64,000 nt of DNA from Stemphylium vesicarium (Eukaryota > Ascomycota > Dothideomycetes > Pleosporales > Pleosporaceae): contig QXCR01000117.1 of NCBI GenBank assembly GCA_004380135.1, forward strand, positions 1 through 64,000, given 5' to 3'. Below the pieces are notes generated by a model that saw nothing but the letters and a program-made list of their open reading frames with translations, ran no database searches and was not told the origin of the DNA. The position numbers were made by a program, and so were the translations under genes. Positions 41,796-54,019 of this stretch are shown here, piece by piece; positions within the stretch are counted from its first letter, which is position 1, and each line of letters begins with the position of its first letter.

Positions 41796-43290
41796 GAGTG
41801 TGTGGGGATATCTCGCGGTGTACGGTGAAGAAGAGGGAAGAAAAGGCTGAACACATTCCCACAAAAGCCTTTCGCCGAGACAGGCTGGGTCGATCGCGCA
41901 ATCTATCTTGACTCAATAAGTGCCCCGCATCAACAGGCTCCCTCCGGCTCCACAGCATCGTAGGCTCCCATGTTGTACGATGAGAGTCTAAATGTATTTA
42001 GAGTTATAGGCTCGAGACTATAGCTTTAGTGTTGAATAAATGAGTAATACCCCTCTAAACTAGTTGCTATTTTAGTAAGTAACTACGTAATATAGCTATG
42101 TATTGTAAAATTACGTGCGTAGGAATAGCACTTACATAGTGAAAGCGTTGCCCTGCGTTAGGATCAGCACGCACGCCAGATAGCAAAATCTTTTTGCAAG
42201 AAGCAACGCATTGACCTTCATCTCCTTAGTCTGACCCATAACAGTAGCGCACTGATAAGGAGTTGTGTCCTCCCATCGACATGATCGTCGACTACGTATT
42301 CGCCATGGTGTTGAATCGCCCAATCGAAGTACGTCAGAGCATCTCTGCGAGATCTGACCGGGGGCACTTGACGATCTTAGATTGAGATGTGGTGCACGAT
42401 TGGCATTGTCGAGCTTGGCTGAGCTTGTACGATCTACGGCCATCATCGGGATCGTCCGGATGGCTCATCTTTGTTTAGTGGGTCTGTTGACGACGGATAT
42501 TTCTCCCGATTCAAAATCAAGTTCTAGAGTAAACTCTGCAAAATTGATACCCAAAAGTCCAGAAAATGTACATGGTATGCGCGTTGCGCTTTGTGAAGAG
42601 GTGGTCCAGGCGAGATGAAGGTGTTGCAAGCTTCGTTCGTGTTTCGCGTTCATGGATAGCTTCAGTACAATTTCTTGTAGCGTGCGCCGCCTCGTCATGT
42701 CCTTATCACGCATGGCTTGTGCATTTGCACATGCATGATTCAATCTTCGCCGCGTTCCAGTGATTGCAGGCAAGCTGAGCGCGACGTGTCACTGAATGAG
42801 CGATGTCTTGCAGGTTGTTAGCTTGGGGTGTGGGCTGATTGTTCAAATCCCACTAGACGCGATCAGCGCCTCTGGTACCTAGGTACTCGACCCGTCGCGC
42901 CTAGTTCAGAAAGTTACCTGGCGCGTCCATGATGGTACACTTGTACGCACATGACCAAACTCGCAACCTTCTTGCGACCATCAACTTCTGAATGTGCGCG
43001 GACGATGAACTTCTTGAACCGCTGATAGAGCCACGATGAGGGCACGTAGATCCCCAGTAGCATCTACTGACAATGTCGCACCAGGCTGACCGATCGAACT
43101 GAGATGGAAAACGTAGACATGGTGTGAGGCAGTAAGTGTAATGAAGAGGTAGCAGAAGTCGGAAAGTTGAGGTACTGGGGGAGATGTGGCGCAGGTTGTG
43201 GCTTGTGACGACGATTAGCGCGTTTGACTCAAATGCCCCTCCAGATTGTTGATAGAGCCCCTCCAAGCTGCACACAAACATCACGCAAAC
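41796..43290. other. Intergenic region with an AT-rich patch
   Basis: 1.5 kb between divergent starts (MFS minus, GlnRS plus). 41990-42130 is very rich in TA dinucleotides, unlike the rest, and may be a small RIP-degraded repeat remnant. Other short open frames have no support. Confidence 0.45.
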
Positions 43291-45304
43291 ATGGCCGAAC
43301 CTTCCGCGCCCGTCCCACCTGCTAACGAGGAGGAGAAGGGCCCCTCAAAGCGCGCCCTCGAAAAGGCCGCCAAGAAAGCTGCCGCGAAAGCAAAAAAGGC
43401 CGAGCATGCTCTACGACCGAAAGAGCAAGCCAAGCCAAGCACAAAGAGCGAGCCGACGAGCATCTTCTCTGAAGGCTGGCTGAAGCGTATCTACGAGGAG
43501 AAGCCCGTATCAGAAGTCAGGACTCGTTTCCCTCCCGAGCCAAACGGCTTTCTTCACATTGGACACGCAAAGGCCATTGCTGTAGATTTTGGTTTCGCAA
43601 AGCACCACAACGGAAAATGCTACCTGCGCTACGACGACACGAATCCAGAGAAAGAAGACGAGATCTACTTCACCGCAATCTTGGATGTTGTCAAGTGGCT
43701 AGGATTTGAGCCATGGAAGATCACGTACAGCAGCGACAACTTCGATAAGCTTTACGAGCTCGCTGAGCAGTTGATCAACAAGGACGGCGCCTATGTCTGC
43801 CACTGTTCGCGTAAGAACATTCTTTAAATATTCGTGTTTGCTATTCTGACCAGTATGTAGGAGAGGAGATCAACAACCAGCGCGGCGGACCCGACAACCG
43901 TGGTAAACGCTATGCCTGCGCACACCGCACGCGACCGATCGAAGAGTCCATCGCCGAATTCCGAGCTATGCGTGATGGAAAATACCAAGCCGGAGAGGCC
44001 TTCCTTCGCATGAAGCAGAAGTTGCCCGACCCAGAGGAAGGTAACCCCCAGATGTGGGATCTACCCGCCTACCGTGTTGTCAAAGAGAACCACCACCACA
44101 GGACAGGCGACAAGTGGAGAATCTATCCCACATACGACTTCACACACTGCATTTGCGATGCTCTGGAAGGAATCACCCACTCCATGTGTACGGTCGAGTT
44201 CCGCCAGTCGCGTGTTTCGTACGACTGGCTGCTGGAGCAACTGGACATGAAGGTGCCAAAGTCGGAAGAGAAGGGACCCATGCAAAGAGAGTGAGTGAGG
44301 CATCCATGCGCTATATCACATGTACTGATTCGAGCAGATTCGGCCGACTGAGCGTGGGCGGTACTATCCTGTCCAAGCGACGCATTCTCCAGCTCGTTGA
44401 AGGTACAACTGTCGAAAAGAAGAATGCAGACGGGACTGTAGAAACAAAGAAGGTTGCACCGGCTGTACGGGGATGGGACGACCCTCGGTTGTTCACCATG
44501 GTTGCTCTCCGCCGTCGCGGTATCCCAGCCAAGGCCATGCTGAACTTTGTCGATGAGCTCGGTGTCACGGATGCGCTCTCTGAAATCGAGCCCCCGCGTT
44601 TCGAAGCATCTATTCGCAAACATCTTGAGAGAACTGTTCCACGACAAATGCTCGTGCTCGACCCTATCAAGGTCGTTATTGAAGACTTTGCTACCGAGGA
44701 TGAGCAGGAGATCGCCGTACCATACGATCCAAAGGGCGCTATCCTCGGCGAGCGGAAAGTCAAGGTGGGAAGCGCAGTCTACATTGATCGCAGTGACTTC
44801 AGAGAAGAAGACAGTGCAGACTATTTCCGCCTGGCACCTAACAAGGCGGTTGGCCTGTACAACGTGCCATTTGCGATTCGCGCGACCTCCTTCTCCAAGG
44901 ACGAGAGTGGCAAGGTCACCGAGATTAAAGCAGTCAAGGTTCCAGGCGCAGAGAAGCCCAAGGCATATATTCAGTGGGTGGATGCGTCCACTGCTGTCCC
45001 TGTCACAGCCCGTCTCTACAACTCGCTCTTCAAGACCGAGTCGCCAAACACGTTGGACTGGAAGACAGGAGGCTGGGCTGATGATCTAAACCCCAACTCC
45101 GAGATCATCTACCAGGGCGCAGTCATCGAGAGGGGTATCAAGGATCTCATCAGTGAGACTTCTCTGGACCTGAGTGGCTCTTCCGATGCTCTTGTCCGTT
45201 TCCAAGCCCTGCGAACGGCTTACTTCTGTGTGGATATCGATTCGACAGAGGACAAAATTGTGCTCAACCAGATTGTGAGCCTGAGGGAGGATAAGGGAAA
45301 ATAA
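43291..45304 (+). CDS. gln4: Glutaminyl-tRNA synthetase, cytosolic
   Basis: Three exons: 43291-43810, 43861-44290 and 44338-45304 (638 aa), with introns of 50 and 47 nt and agreeing phases. The start is the ATG at 43291, giving a Lys/Ala-rich N-terminal extension (KRALEKAAKKAAAKAKKAEH), common in eukaryotic synthetases. The class I catalytic core shows FPPEPNGFLHIGHAKA (HIGH motif) and the KMSKS-equivalent TILSKRR. TRPIEES, THSMCTVEF and the C-terminal anticodon-binding beta-barrels complete the GlnRS layout. It charges tRNA-Gln with glutamine. The second intron interrupts QREFGRLS. Confidence 0.95.
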
Positions 45305-46151
45305 ACATTTGTGGACATGGTCGTACAAGGGTAGACGAGATGCTTGTGCGCGGTGGGAGCCTGGTTATCAGGCGTGCAGGATTGTAATCGATAAGCCTTG
45401 TCGCGAGTTGTAGCCCAATTCGGCTCCTGACCAGAAAAAATAGCTACCACTTTCTCGTATATATATTTCCGTGCCTGGTATACCGACGCGCATTGCTACC
45501 GAAATCGGTCGTCGTTGGCACCGTACGGGTCTCGTTGCCCCTTCGCATGGCCGCGCTATCGTGCAAGTGAAATTAACACAAGCTCGATATGGCTAGGACT
45601 GCCCATGCGGTAAGATTACTCCATGTAGCGATCTAGACGCTTTCCAAGGTCTCACAGCCATCTACCGAGATGCCGCTTACCTTTCGGCAGTGTTTGCGCC
45701 GGAAGTCTGCGAGTAGTTATGCTGTAAGCCCGTGCTCAGGGTCTTTACAAGATGGAAGGTGCATCCGTGTAATTCTCCAATCGCAGGCTGCCTGGTACGC
45801 CTCTACCCCGCTGCCCTAATCAGCGGAAGCTTTATATAACCCACGACCTCCGCAAATAGCCACAAATCCTATGAATGCCTCTTGGCGAGTCCCACCCCAG
45901 ATATGGTGCGTTCCTTCGGCCATTAAGTGGATGCAAATGTCGGGAAGAAATCGTCGAATTGGGAGATGAAGTGTTGCATCTGCGGTACAGTTCTCACCGC
46001 ACTTCTGGACATGTCAATCTTCGCAGCCCGATGAGTCGTTATCGGTCTTAGCATATGCATCAAAATCGCCAGGCCCCATTATTTCAAGTTTGCCACTTCT
46101 TTTTCTTCACAGCCGAAGCGGCAACTAGAAAATCTTTCTGCTATCAAAACG
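45305..46151. other. Intergenic region
   Basis: 847 bp with no supported gene. 45450-45480 contains a short TATATATA stretch, and the final 100 bp before 46152 are T-rich leader sequence. Confidence 0.45.
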
Positions 46152-48175
46152 ATGGAACGCGAATATGACTTCTTCGTCACGACGAAGAAACCTCAGCGGC
46201 TAAGGGGGGCGGAACGAGGCATGATCCGACGCCTGGTGATGCGCCATTTCTTCGAGTCGAAAGACGCCGGTGTGCAAGCGAACAAACTGGAGGATAGCTC
46301 AGAAAGTACAGTCATGGCAAAGCAGCAATTGAAGAGCCGGTTTCGACTCCCTAAATCTGAGAAAGAGGATACTGGAGCTGAAAGGAAGAAATTAGATGTC
46401 AAAGTTGAGGAAGGAAAGAGGAGGAGGATGAGATCACGAGTACCAACTATCGATCTGAATACAACCACAGCACCACCCGATGACGAGATGACGAGGCAAG
46501 ACAGTCTATTAGGGGAAACGGGTGGCATCAACGACAAAAAAACGACCAAAGCGACAGCGAACGAACCCAGTATAATGATAGACCCAAGCGTTGATCGTAT
46601 AGATCCTTTCGACGTTCTACCGGTACCTGGAACGCCACAGCTGGATATGCTATTACGATTGTGTACGTATGATGCTCAATAATTGGCCTATACCTTCGGC
46701 AAAGAGCCAACGCAATCTTGCAGTGCTGACACTAGCTCAGACAAGGGCGCCCCCCAAACCAATCCTATTGCCATTGATGCTAAGCATACCTGGAGATCCT
46801 TCATCATGAATGATGCTGGCCTTCTGCATGCTACGCTAGCTACTTGGGCACTGTACGGTCTGCTCGTGAAAGGACTCAGTGAAATGCGCATTTGTCTGCT
46901 CAAGCACAAAGCCGAGGCAATCCAAGCCATCAATCGCAAATTATCAGAGTCTGAAGGCTTTGTATCCGATGAAGTTGTCGGCGCAGTTATGACGTTGGCC
47001 AGCTTTGAGGTAAGTAACATGCTCAGACGTAAATGCATGTTCGGGCGCACATAATGACATCTTCAAGAACCTATATGGAGCATATAATGTTGCCCAGGTA
47101 CACGTGGTGGCACTCAGACGCATGGTAGACGCCCGAGGTGGGCTGTTCGCATTTGGACATAACGATGGCTTGCTTCGCGGCATCCTCTGGTAAGCTGACA
47201 TGCAGGACTCTCTCCACACCTGCTTATTTATATGCTACCAGGGTCGACTTCCACACTGCGACAGTATTTCGCACACCACCATCTTTCCTGCGCGCGTACC
47301 TTGATCCAGATGCACCTCCTCTACCTGATGAAATGATGGAGGAAGCAGCACGGACGTCGCCCACTTCTCTGCTCCAGTTATCCATCTCCGCCATTGACTG
47401 CTTCAACATATTCTACAGATTGCATCGGCTCGCTCTAGCAACTACATTCCGATGGTATGGACGTGTCTCTCGCCTCACGCTCAGTAATTTACTGTACGAA
47501 ACACAGTTTACAATACTCTCTGTGCCCGATCGAACACTCGAGTTTCTTGATTTTGATCGAACAATTGAGGAATATAATAGTGAAGGACACGAATCTCGAA
47601 AACGAAGAGCAGATTCAGCCAGCGTGGTTGAAGCTCTTCTTGCTGCGACACTGATATTCGTGTATGTAGCGCTTCGAGGACTGCCGCCTAATGCGAAGAT
47701 ATTCACTATTCTCCTGCAGCGCTTGCGCGTCGCTATTGATCGACCCAAAGTCTCAGTATTCGATGTCTGGAATGGCGAGAAGAATCTGAAGACATTACTC
47801 TGGGTCTTGGTGGTAGCTTGTTCCGTGGCATCAGGCGCAGATCGAGCTTGGTGGATCGCAAACCTTTCGGCGCTGTGTAGGATAATGGACATCAGGCAAC
47901 GAGTCGAGCTAGAGAGCATCATGCAGTGCATCGCATGGACAGAGGTCTTCTTTTACGATGAAATGGATAGGATCTGGGCAGAGTTGATCCAATTGCGACG
48001 AATGGGTTTACGCAGCGAAGAGGCGACTGAAGCCTCGGCGGACACGATGGATCAAGCATCACTAGTGACACAGACGTGGGATCAGAACCTTGGTTGGGGT
48101 TACCAAGGCAAGGGGTATTGTGCGCCGGTGAGCTTTGAGGAAGGCAGGTGGAAAGTGGATGGTTGGTATATCTGA
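46152..48175 (+). CDS. Fungal-specific transcription-factor-domain protein without zinc cluster
   Basis: Four exons: 46152-46662, 46741-47009, 47068-47189 and 47242-48175 (611 aa). The introns have GTACGT/CTGAC/CAG, GTAAGT/AAG and GTAAGC/CAG; phases agree. No CxxCx6C zinc cluster is present. The N-terminus (FFVTTKKPQRLRGAERGMIR, then RLVMRHFFESK) resembles the opening motif of a large family of zinc-cluster-less proteins with a fungal transcription factor domain (often called tachykinin family). It is followed by a basic linker and a helical region (NDAGLLHATLATWALY onwards). Proteins of this kind are common in moulds and mostly uncharacterised; nuclear regulation is inferred from the domain. 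Confidence 0.75.
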
Positions 48176-48479
48176 CGAACCAATCATGCTCACTAGAAAG
48201 CGATGATGGCATAGACGCCTTCTGCACGTCGACCCACGAATTGCGCATCTCCCAAACTAAGGTTCAGTACCTTCTCTGGAATCGTGTAAAGGTGTGGTGT
48301 TGGAAGCCTCGACGGACTAATGGCGGACAGGCGACTGCGCTAGTCCGCGTTGGATGCATGTTCGTGAATGTTCCACCACACGTGGGTCGGGCAGACTAGC
48401 GCCGACGGCTACGCGATGGCGAGGGATGGTGGGCATAACTTTCGGAGACTGACGTTCTTCTGGCCACGACACCACAACC
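48176..48479. other. Intergenic region, Spf1 promoter
   Basis: 304 bp between the stop at 48175 and the Spf1 ATG. The region holds the upstream gene's 3' UTR and the short promoter. Nothing else seen. Confidence 0.5.
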
Positions 48480-51400
48480 ATGGCGCCGCTTGTCGACAAC
48501 CCCCAGATCAAGCAGGCCAGTCTGTACAATCCGCTGCCGTTGCAGCTGCACACGTACATCTGGCCGTTCCTCATCATATGGCCAGCCTTCTCCGCCATTT
48601 ATTTCTCGCCGCAGCGCTATGAACAATACATCCAATCATCGGAATGGACTTTCGTCTGGGTTGCAAGCATCGTCACCTTCCAATCGCTCTTCTGGCTCAT
48701 GACGCACTGGAACGTTAACCTGAAGAGCGCATTCACTACCACCTCGGCCAACGACGTGCGCAATGCACAGCTTATCAAAGTGCAGCCTGTCAAGAATGCG
48801 GGTGCCGCTGAGATTGTTAAACTAGTTCGCGACAACGTTGGCGGAAAGCCAAGCCTCTCGTTTTTGTTTCAGAAGCGACGTTTCCTCTACGATGCCGAAA
48901 AAGGCTCCTTCGCCCCGCTCGCCTACGCCCTCGACACCGAACCGAAGCCGCAGCTCAAGACATTCCAGCAGACACAGGGTCTCACCTCACCCGCAGAGAT
49001 TGAGCACCTCACGCAACACTATGGTGATAACGCATTCGATATCCCCGTACCGACCTTCACGGAGCTGTTCAAGGAACACGCCGTCGCGCCCTTCTTCGTC
49101 TTCCAGATCTTCTGTGTGGGACTGTGGATGCTGGATGAATACTGGTACTACTCGCTCTTCACACTGTTTATGTTGGTGGCTTTTGAGAGCACCGTCGTGT
49201 GGCAGAGGCAGAGGACGCTGAACGAGTTCCGTGGCATGAGCATCAAGCCTTACGAGATTCTGGTATACAGGCAGAAGAAGTGGCAGGAGATCATGAGCGA
49301 CAAGCTGCTCCCAGGCGATGTTGTCAGCGCGGGCAGGACGAAGGAAGACTCTGGCGTTGCATGCGATATGCTTCTCCTCGAGGGCTCGGCGATTGTCAAC
49401 GAGGCTATGCTGTCGGGAGAGAGCACACCGGTGCTCAAGGAGTCGGTACAACTGCGACCTGGCGATGCGCCCATCGAGCCTGAAGGTCTGGACAAGAACT
49501 CGTTCCTCTGGGGTGGCACCAAGGTCCTTCAGGTCTCGCATGGAAGCAACGCAGAGGAAGATGGCGGCGTCGTCTCGAAACTCTCCTCTGGTGTGCCCCC
49601 ACCACCCGACAAGGGCGCTGTTGCTGTTGTGATCAGGACTGGATTCGAGACCAACCAAGGCAGCCTCGTCAGGACTATGATCTTCGCTACCGAGCGCGTC
49701 TCCGCCAACAACGTCGAAGCCCTCTTCTTCATTCTCTTCCTTACCGTCTTCGCCATCGCCGCCTCGTGGTATGTCTGGCAAGAGGGTGTCAGGCTCGATC
49801 GCCAGCGCAACAAGCTACTCCTCGACTGTGTCCTTATTGTTACCAGTGTCGTACCCCCTGAGCTTCCCATGGAACTCAGCTTGGCTGTCAACACCTCTCT
49901 TGCTGCGCTCAGCAAGTACGCCATCTTCTGTACCGAGCCTTTCCGCATTCCCTTTGCTGGTCAGGTCGACGTAGCCTGCTTTGATAAGACTGGTACATTG
50001 ACCGGTGAGGACTTGGTTGTTGACGGTATCGCTGGACTATCTATGGGAGAGAGTGATGCTACGGTCGCATCAGATGGTGCGCACACTGATCTCGCACAGC
50101 TTACCGATGTTGGCACCGAGACTACGCTGGTACTCGCCGCTGCTCACGCTCTGGTCAAATTGGACGATGGGGAGACTGTTGGTGAGCCCATGGAAAAGGC
50201 CACCCTACAGTCCCTCGGCTGGAAACTCGGAGCGAAGGACACTCTTCAAGCCACCTCAACCACCGCCAAATCCCACGCAGAACTCGTTCAGATCCGTCGC
50301 CGCTTCCAATTCTCATCTGCCCTCAAGCGTCAGAGTTCCGTCGCTACCGTCCTGGTAAACAACAACAAAACTGGTCGCAAGGTCAAGAGCACAATCGCCG
50401 CGGTCAAGGGCGCGCCCGAGACCATTCGCAAGATGTTGGTCGATACCCCGCCAAACTACGAGGAAACCTTTAAGCATTTCACCCGCAACGGTGGCCGTGT
50501 CCTGGCCTTGGCATACAAATACCTGTCCGAGGATGGTGAATGGGGCCAGAACCGTGTAAACGACCTCAAGCGTGAGCAAGTCGAGTCTGAGCTACACTTT
50601 GCCGGATTCCTTGTCCTCCAATGTCCCCTGAAGCCTGATGCTGTGGAAGCTGTCCGCGCATTGAACGAGTCTAGCCACCGCGTTGTCATGATTACTGGTG
50701 ACAACCCGCTTACTGCCGTTCACGTTGCTAAGCAGGTTGAGATTGTCGATCGCGATTGCTACATTCTTGACGCACCCGAGAACGACGACTCCGGCGAGAA
50801 GCTTGTTTGGCGAAGTGTTGACGACAAGCTCAGCATCCCTGTCGACCCCACTAAGCCTCTGGACGCTGAGATTCTCAAGACCAAGGACATCTGTCTAACT
50901 GGATATGCACTCTCCAAGTTCGCAGGCCAGCCTGGATGGAAGCAAATCTTGCGCTACACCTGGGTCTACGCTCGTGTCTCGCCAAAGCAAAAGGAGGAGA
51001 TTCTCCTCGGTCTCAGGGACTGTGGCTACACCACACTCATGGCTGGTGATGGTACCAACGATGTCGGTGCCTTGAAGCAGGCTCATATCGGTGTTGCTCT
51101 ACTTAACGGCACCCGCGACGACCTTGACAAGATTGGCGAGCACTTCCGTAACACCCAGATGAAGAACGTCTACGAGAAGCAGTGCAATCTCATGCAGCGC
51201 TTCAACCAGCCTCAACCTCCGGTTCCTGTTATGATCGCCCACCTCTACCCTCCAGGCCCAACCAACCCGCACTACGAGAAAGCAATGGAGAACCAAGCTA
51301 AGAAGAAGGGTTTGCTTCCCGCAGCAAACGGTGTGGCCAACGGATCAGCATCCACTGGTAACCTTGTTCAACAGCAACCTGGTCAAGTTCAGCCTCCTCA

Positions 51401-52370
51401 GGCCGCTGCCAACTTCGCTCAACAAATGCAAGAAAAGATGATGGCCCAGGAAATGGAGGAGATGGCCGGTGAGCCGCCGACCATCAAGCTCGGTGACGCC
51501 TCCGTCGCTGCACCGTTCACCTCCAAGCTTGCCAACGTCGTTGCCATTCCCAACATCATCCGTCAAGGTCGCTGCACACTCGTTGCCACGATTCAAATGT
51601 ACAAGATTCTCGCCCTCAACTGTTTGATCTCTGCGTACAGTCTGTCAGTCCTCTACCTGGACGGTATCAAGTTCGGCGACGGTCAGGTTACCATCTCAGG
51701 AATGATGATGAGTGTCTGCTTCCTTTCCATCTCACGCGCGAAGACCGTCGAGTCCCTCTCCAAGGAACGTCCCCAGCACAACATCTTCAACACGTACATT
51801 ATTGGTTCAGTATTGGGCCAGTTTGCTATCCACATCATTACTCTCATTTACGTGTCTCAATACGTCCAGCGTGTTGAGCCCAAGGACCCCAACCCAGATC
51901 TGGAGAAGGAGTTCGAGCCATCCCTGCTCAACTCGGCCATCTATCTGCTACAGCTCATCCAGCAAATCTCCACCTTCGCTATCAACTACCAAGGCCGACC
52001 TTTCCGCGAGTCTATTCGTGAGAACAAGGGCATGTACTGGGGTCTGATCTCTGTCTCTGGTGTCGCTTTCTCCTGCGCCACAGAATTCATCCCTGAGCTC
52101 AACGAAAAGCTTAAGCTCGTCCCCTTCACCACCGACTTCAAGGTCATGATTACTTCCATCATGGCTTTTGACTTTATCGCCTGTTACATTATCGAGAAGG
52201 GTCTTAAATTCTTCTTCTCGGATAACAAGCCCAAGGATATCGCAGTGCGCAGGCCCGACCAGCTCGAGAAGGAAAACGAGAGGAAGAAGGCAGAGGAGCT
52301 GCAGGCGCAGCGCAAGAAGAATGAGGAGATGATTAGGATGGCTGAGGCCAAGGGATTGATTAAGCGGTAG
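48480..52370 (+). CDS. spf1: P5A-type ATPase Spf1 (ER membrane)
   Basis: Single exon, 1296 aa, from ATG in good context (ACCATGG). The P-type signature is FDKTGTLTGED with phosphorylated Asp502; the hinge GDGTNDVGALK (Asp857) and TGDN follow. PPELPMELSLAVN in the fourth membrane helix is diagnostic for P5A pumps. N-terminal extra membrane segments (about 20-80) and six C-terminal helices fit yeast Spf1 (about 1215 aa). A Gln/Pro/Ala-rich insertion (about 940-985) enlarges this protein. Spf1/ATP13A1 removes misinserted transmembrane helices from the ER membrane and is needed for ER homeostasis. The C-terminus is a charged coiled coil. Confidence 0.95.
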   Translation: MAPLVDNPQIKQASLYNPLPLQLHTYIWPFLIIWPAFSAIYFSPQRYEQYIQSSEWTFVWVASIVTFQSLFWLMTHWNVNLKSAFTTTSANDVRNAQLIKVQPVKNAGAAEIVKLVRDNVGGKPSLSFLFQKRRFLYDAEKGSFAPLAYALDTEPKPQLKTFQQTQGLTSPAEIEHLTQHYGDNAFDIPVPTFTELFKEHAVAPFFVFQIFCVGLWMLDEYWYYSLFTLFMLVAFESTVVWQRQRTLNEFRGMSIKPYEILVYRQKKWQEIMSDKLLPGDVVSAGRTKEDSGVACDMLLLEGSAIVNEAMLSGESTPVLKESVQLRPGDAPIEPEGLDKNSFLWGGTKVLQVSHGSNAEEDGGVVSKLSSGVPPPPDKGAVAVVIRTGFETNQGSLVRTMIFATERVSANNVEALFFILFLTVFAIAASWYVWQEGVRLDRQRNKLLLDCVLIVTSVVPPELPMELSLAVNTSLAALSKYAIFCTEPFRIPFAGQVDVACFDKTGTLTGEDLVVDGIAGLSMGESDATVASDGAHTDLAQLTDVGTETTLVLAAAHALVKLDDGETVGEPMEKATLQSLGWKLGAKDTLQATSTTAKSHAELVQIRRRFQFSSALKRQSSVATVLVNNNKTGRKVKSTIAAVKGAPETIRKMLVDTPPNYEETFKHFTRNGGRVLALAYKYLSEDGEWGQNRVNDLKREQVESELHFAGFLVLQCPLKPDAVEAVRALNESSHRVVMITGDNPLTAVHVAKQVEIVDRDCYILDAPENDDSGEKLVWRSVDDKLSIPVDPTKPLDAEILKTKDICLTGYALSKFAGQPGWKQILRYTWVYARVSPKQKEEILLGLRDCGYTTLMAGDGTNDVGALKQAHIGVALLNGTRDDLDKIGEHFRNTQMKNVYEKQCNLMQRFNQPQPPVPVMIAHLYPPGPTNPHYEKAMENQAKKKGLLPAANGVANGSASTGNLVQQQPGQVQPPQAAANFAQQMQEKMMAQEMEEMAGEPPTIKLGDASVAAPFTSKLANVVAIPNIIRQGRCTLVATIQMYKILALNCLISAYSLSVLYLDGIKFGDGQVTISGMMMSVCFLSISRAKTVESLSKERPQHNIFNTYIIGSVLGQFAIHIITLIYVSQYVQRVEPKDPNPDLEKEFEPSLLNSAIYLLQLIQQISTFAINYQGRPFRESIRENKGMYWGLISVSGVAFSCATEFIPELNEKLKLVPFTTDFKVMITSIMAFDFIACYIIEKGLKFFFSDNKPKDIAVRRPDQLEKENERKKAEELQAQRKKNEEMIRMAEAKGLIKR

Positions 52371-54019
52371 AATAAACGATGTGGGAAATGAAGAGGAGTG
52401 GTGCATGTTGATTTGGATGTAGTAATTCAGGAGTGTGAATCATATTCTTTTCTGCTCATCGCTCGATTTCAGATGCTTTGGTGATTGTGATATGTCGCAA
52501 GGCTCACACGATTGCACCTGCCGCCATTGGCACTTTTTCAGTGGGGCAGTGGGCTCAGGATAGGTGAGGCGGCGTCTTCTAGGAGCACAGACCCACTGGG
52601 TGTTTGTTGTGGAAGGTGCGACTTCTCTCACCTTCTCACCTCACTATATCTTTCTGTCTCCTTCTTCTAGTCTCTTCCCATCCTTCACCGCATATCTGCC
52701 TCCAACCCGGTCTTTCCTCCCCCAAAATGTAGCAGCATCATAATCCAACTACAGCGCTCGTAGAGCGAAGGCACACACTAAATGGTGGATATGCAGGGCA
52801 AAGGTGAGTGCAATGCAACCCTATCACCGCAATTACTGCTAACAAGCTGAAGAGACCCGGATTTGCGACAGCGCAAGGCTCGCGTAGATGAGCACGGGAG
52901 GAGGCTCCAAGGAAAGCGAGCTGCGGTTGCCCGGCCGAGCGGGGTATTCGTATGCTTGTGGAGCGAGACTGAAGCGGGTCTTGTTTTCAAGATGCTGCTC
53001 AGCCTGGTCACGGGTGAGTGCAGCAGCTGCGAAAAAGCCTATCAAGACGCGGCGGGAAGGTGCCACTTCACAAACTTCTCGAAAGCGACCTCATCTATCA
53101 AGCGTGCCGGAACACCCCAGGGCGAGGTTCTCCATTCAAATCTACCACTATCGAAGGCACGACAGGCCGCTTATCGCAGGCTGCTGCAGGCGGCGGGATG
53201 ACACTGAGAAACCTAGATGGAGACTGGACTGTCCAGTTTCTCACTGTGAGGTAATGGGTACGCCGGAAGCTTAGGACGGACAATCAGAACTGGTTGCTCA
53301 GTGAAGCCATGTATATGCTTGAGAGTTCAAGAGGAAAGTCAGTCTGACAGAGCTTTCGATGAGTCATGGTGGGTAATAGGCTGGGAACCGGTTGACTGGT
53401 TACTCACCACAGCGGACGTCGCGTCGGCGATATTGTATGGCTAGGCGGAGTGGTACAACTACTCTTGTCTGGAGATTAGGCAAGTCTCTCTGGAGTTATG
53501 ATGCGATGCATCAGAGTTTCCACAGTAGAAGTGTGAGGGATGGAGTCGGCGATCCGGGGACAATTGGTGTTGCTTCACGGCATGGATGCTAGGACCATTG
53601 ACGAAGATCGTCCGCAAGAGCAAGCAGCAGCTACTTGACGTCAAGCATGAAGCTGCAAGCTTTGGAAGTGCAGCAATGGGCGCATGCTACATGCGTCCCA
53701 TTGGCGCGGGGAAGAACCTCGAAGGCAGGCTCAGGGAGGGGATGAAAGGAAGAAACCACAAATAGACAGATGGCAAATCGAAGTAACTCGGAAGAAAAGT
53801 TTGACTAAATGTGCACTATGTTGATACTCGTAACTTACAACGGTTCATGCAATCCGGCACATAACAGAAGGCGGGCAACGAGCCCAGAGATTCTAATTCA
53901 TACCCTTTCCCATAGATCGACCTCCAGATTCGTTCAAGATACCACTTGACACCTCGTACTTGGGCTATGACCACCTTAGTCTACCACTGCAAGATAAGCC
54001 ACCTAATTCGTAGACCACA
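52371..54019. other. Intergenic region
   Basis: 1.65 kb between convergent genes. Several open frames of up to 130 codons overlap at 52860-53280 in different frames and none looks like protein. No repeat, tRNA or relic gene recognised. Confidence 0.45.

Noticed and set aside
42838..42856. Possible tRNA T-arm (GTTCAAATCCC)
   Set aside because: No acceptor stem, D-arm or anticodon arm can be drawn around it.
48987..49781. A 264-codon antisense open frame inside Spf1
   Set aside because: It lies opposite conserved P-type ATPase sequence and has no domain of its own.
52863..53274. Overlapping open frames in the 52.4-54 kb gap
   Set aside because: Three frames are open at once in a GC-balanced stretch, and none has protein-like composition or splice signals.
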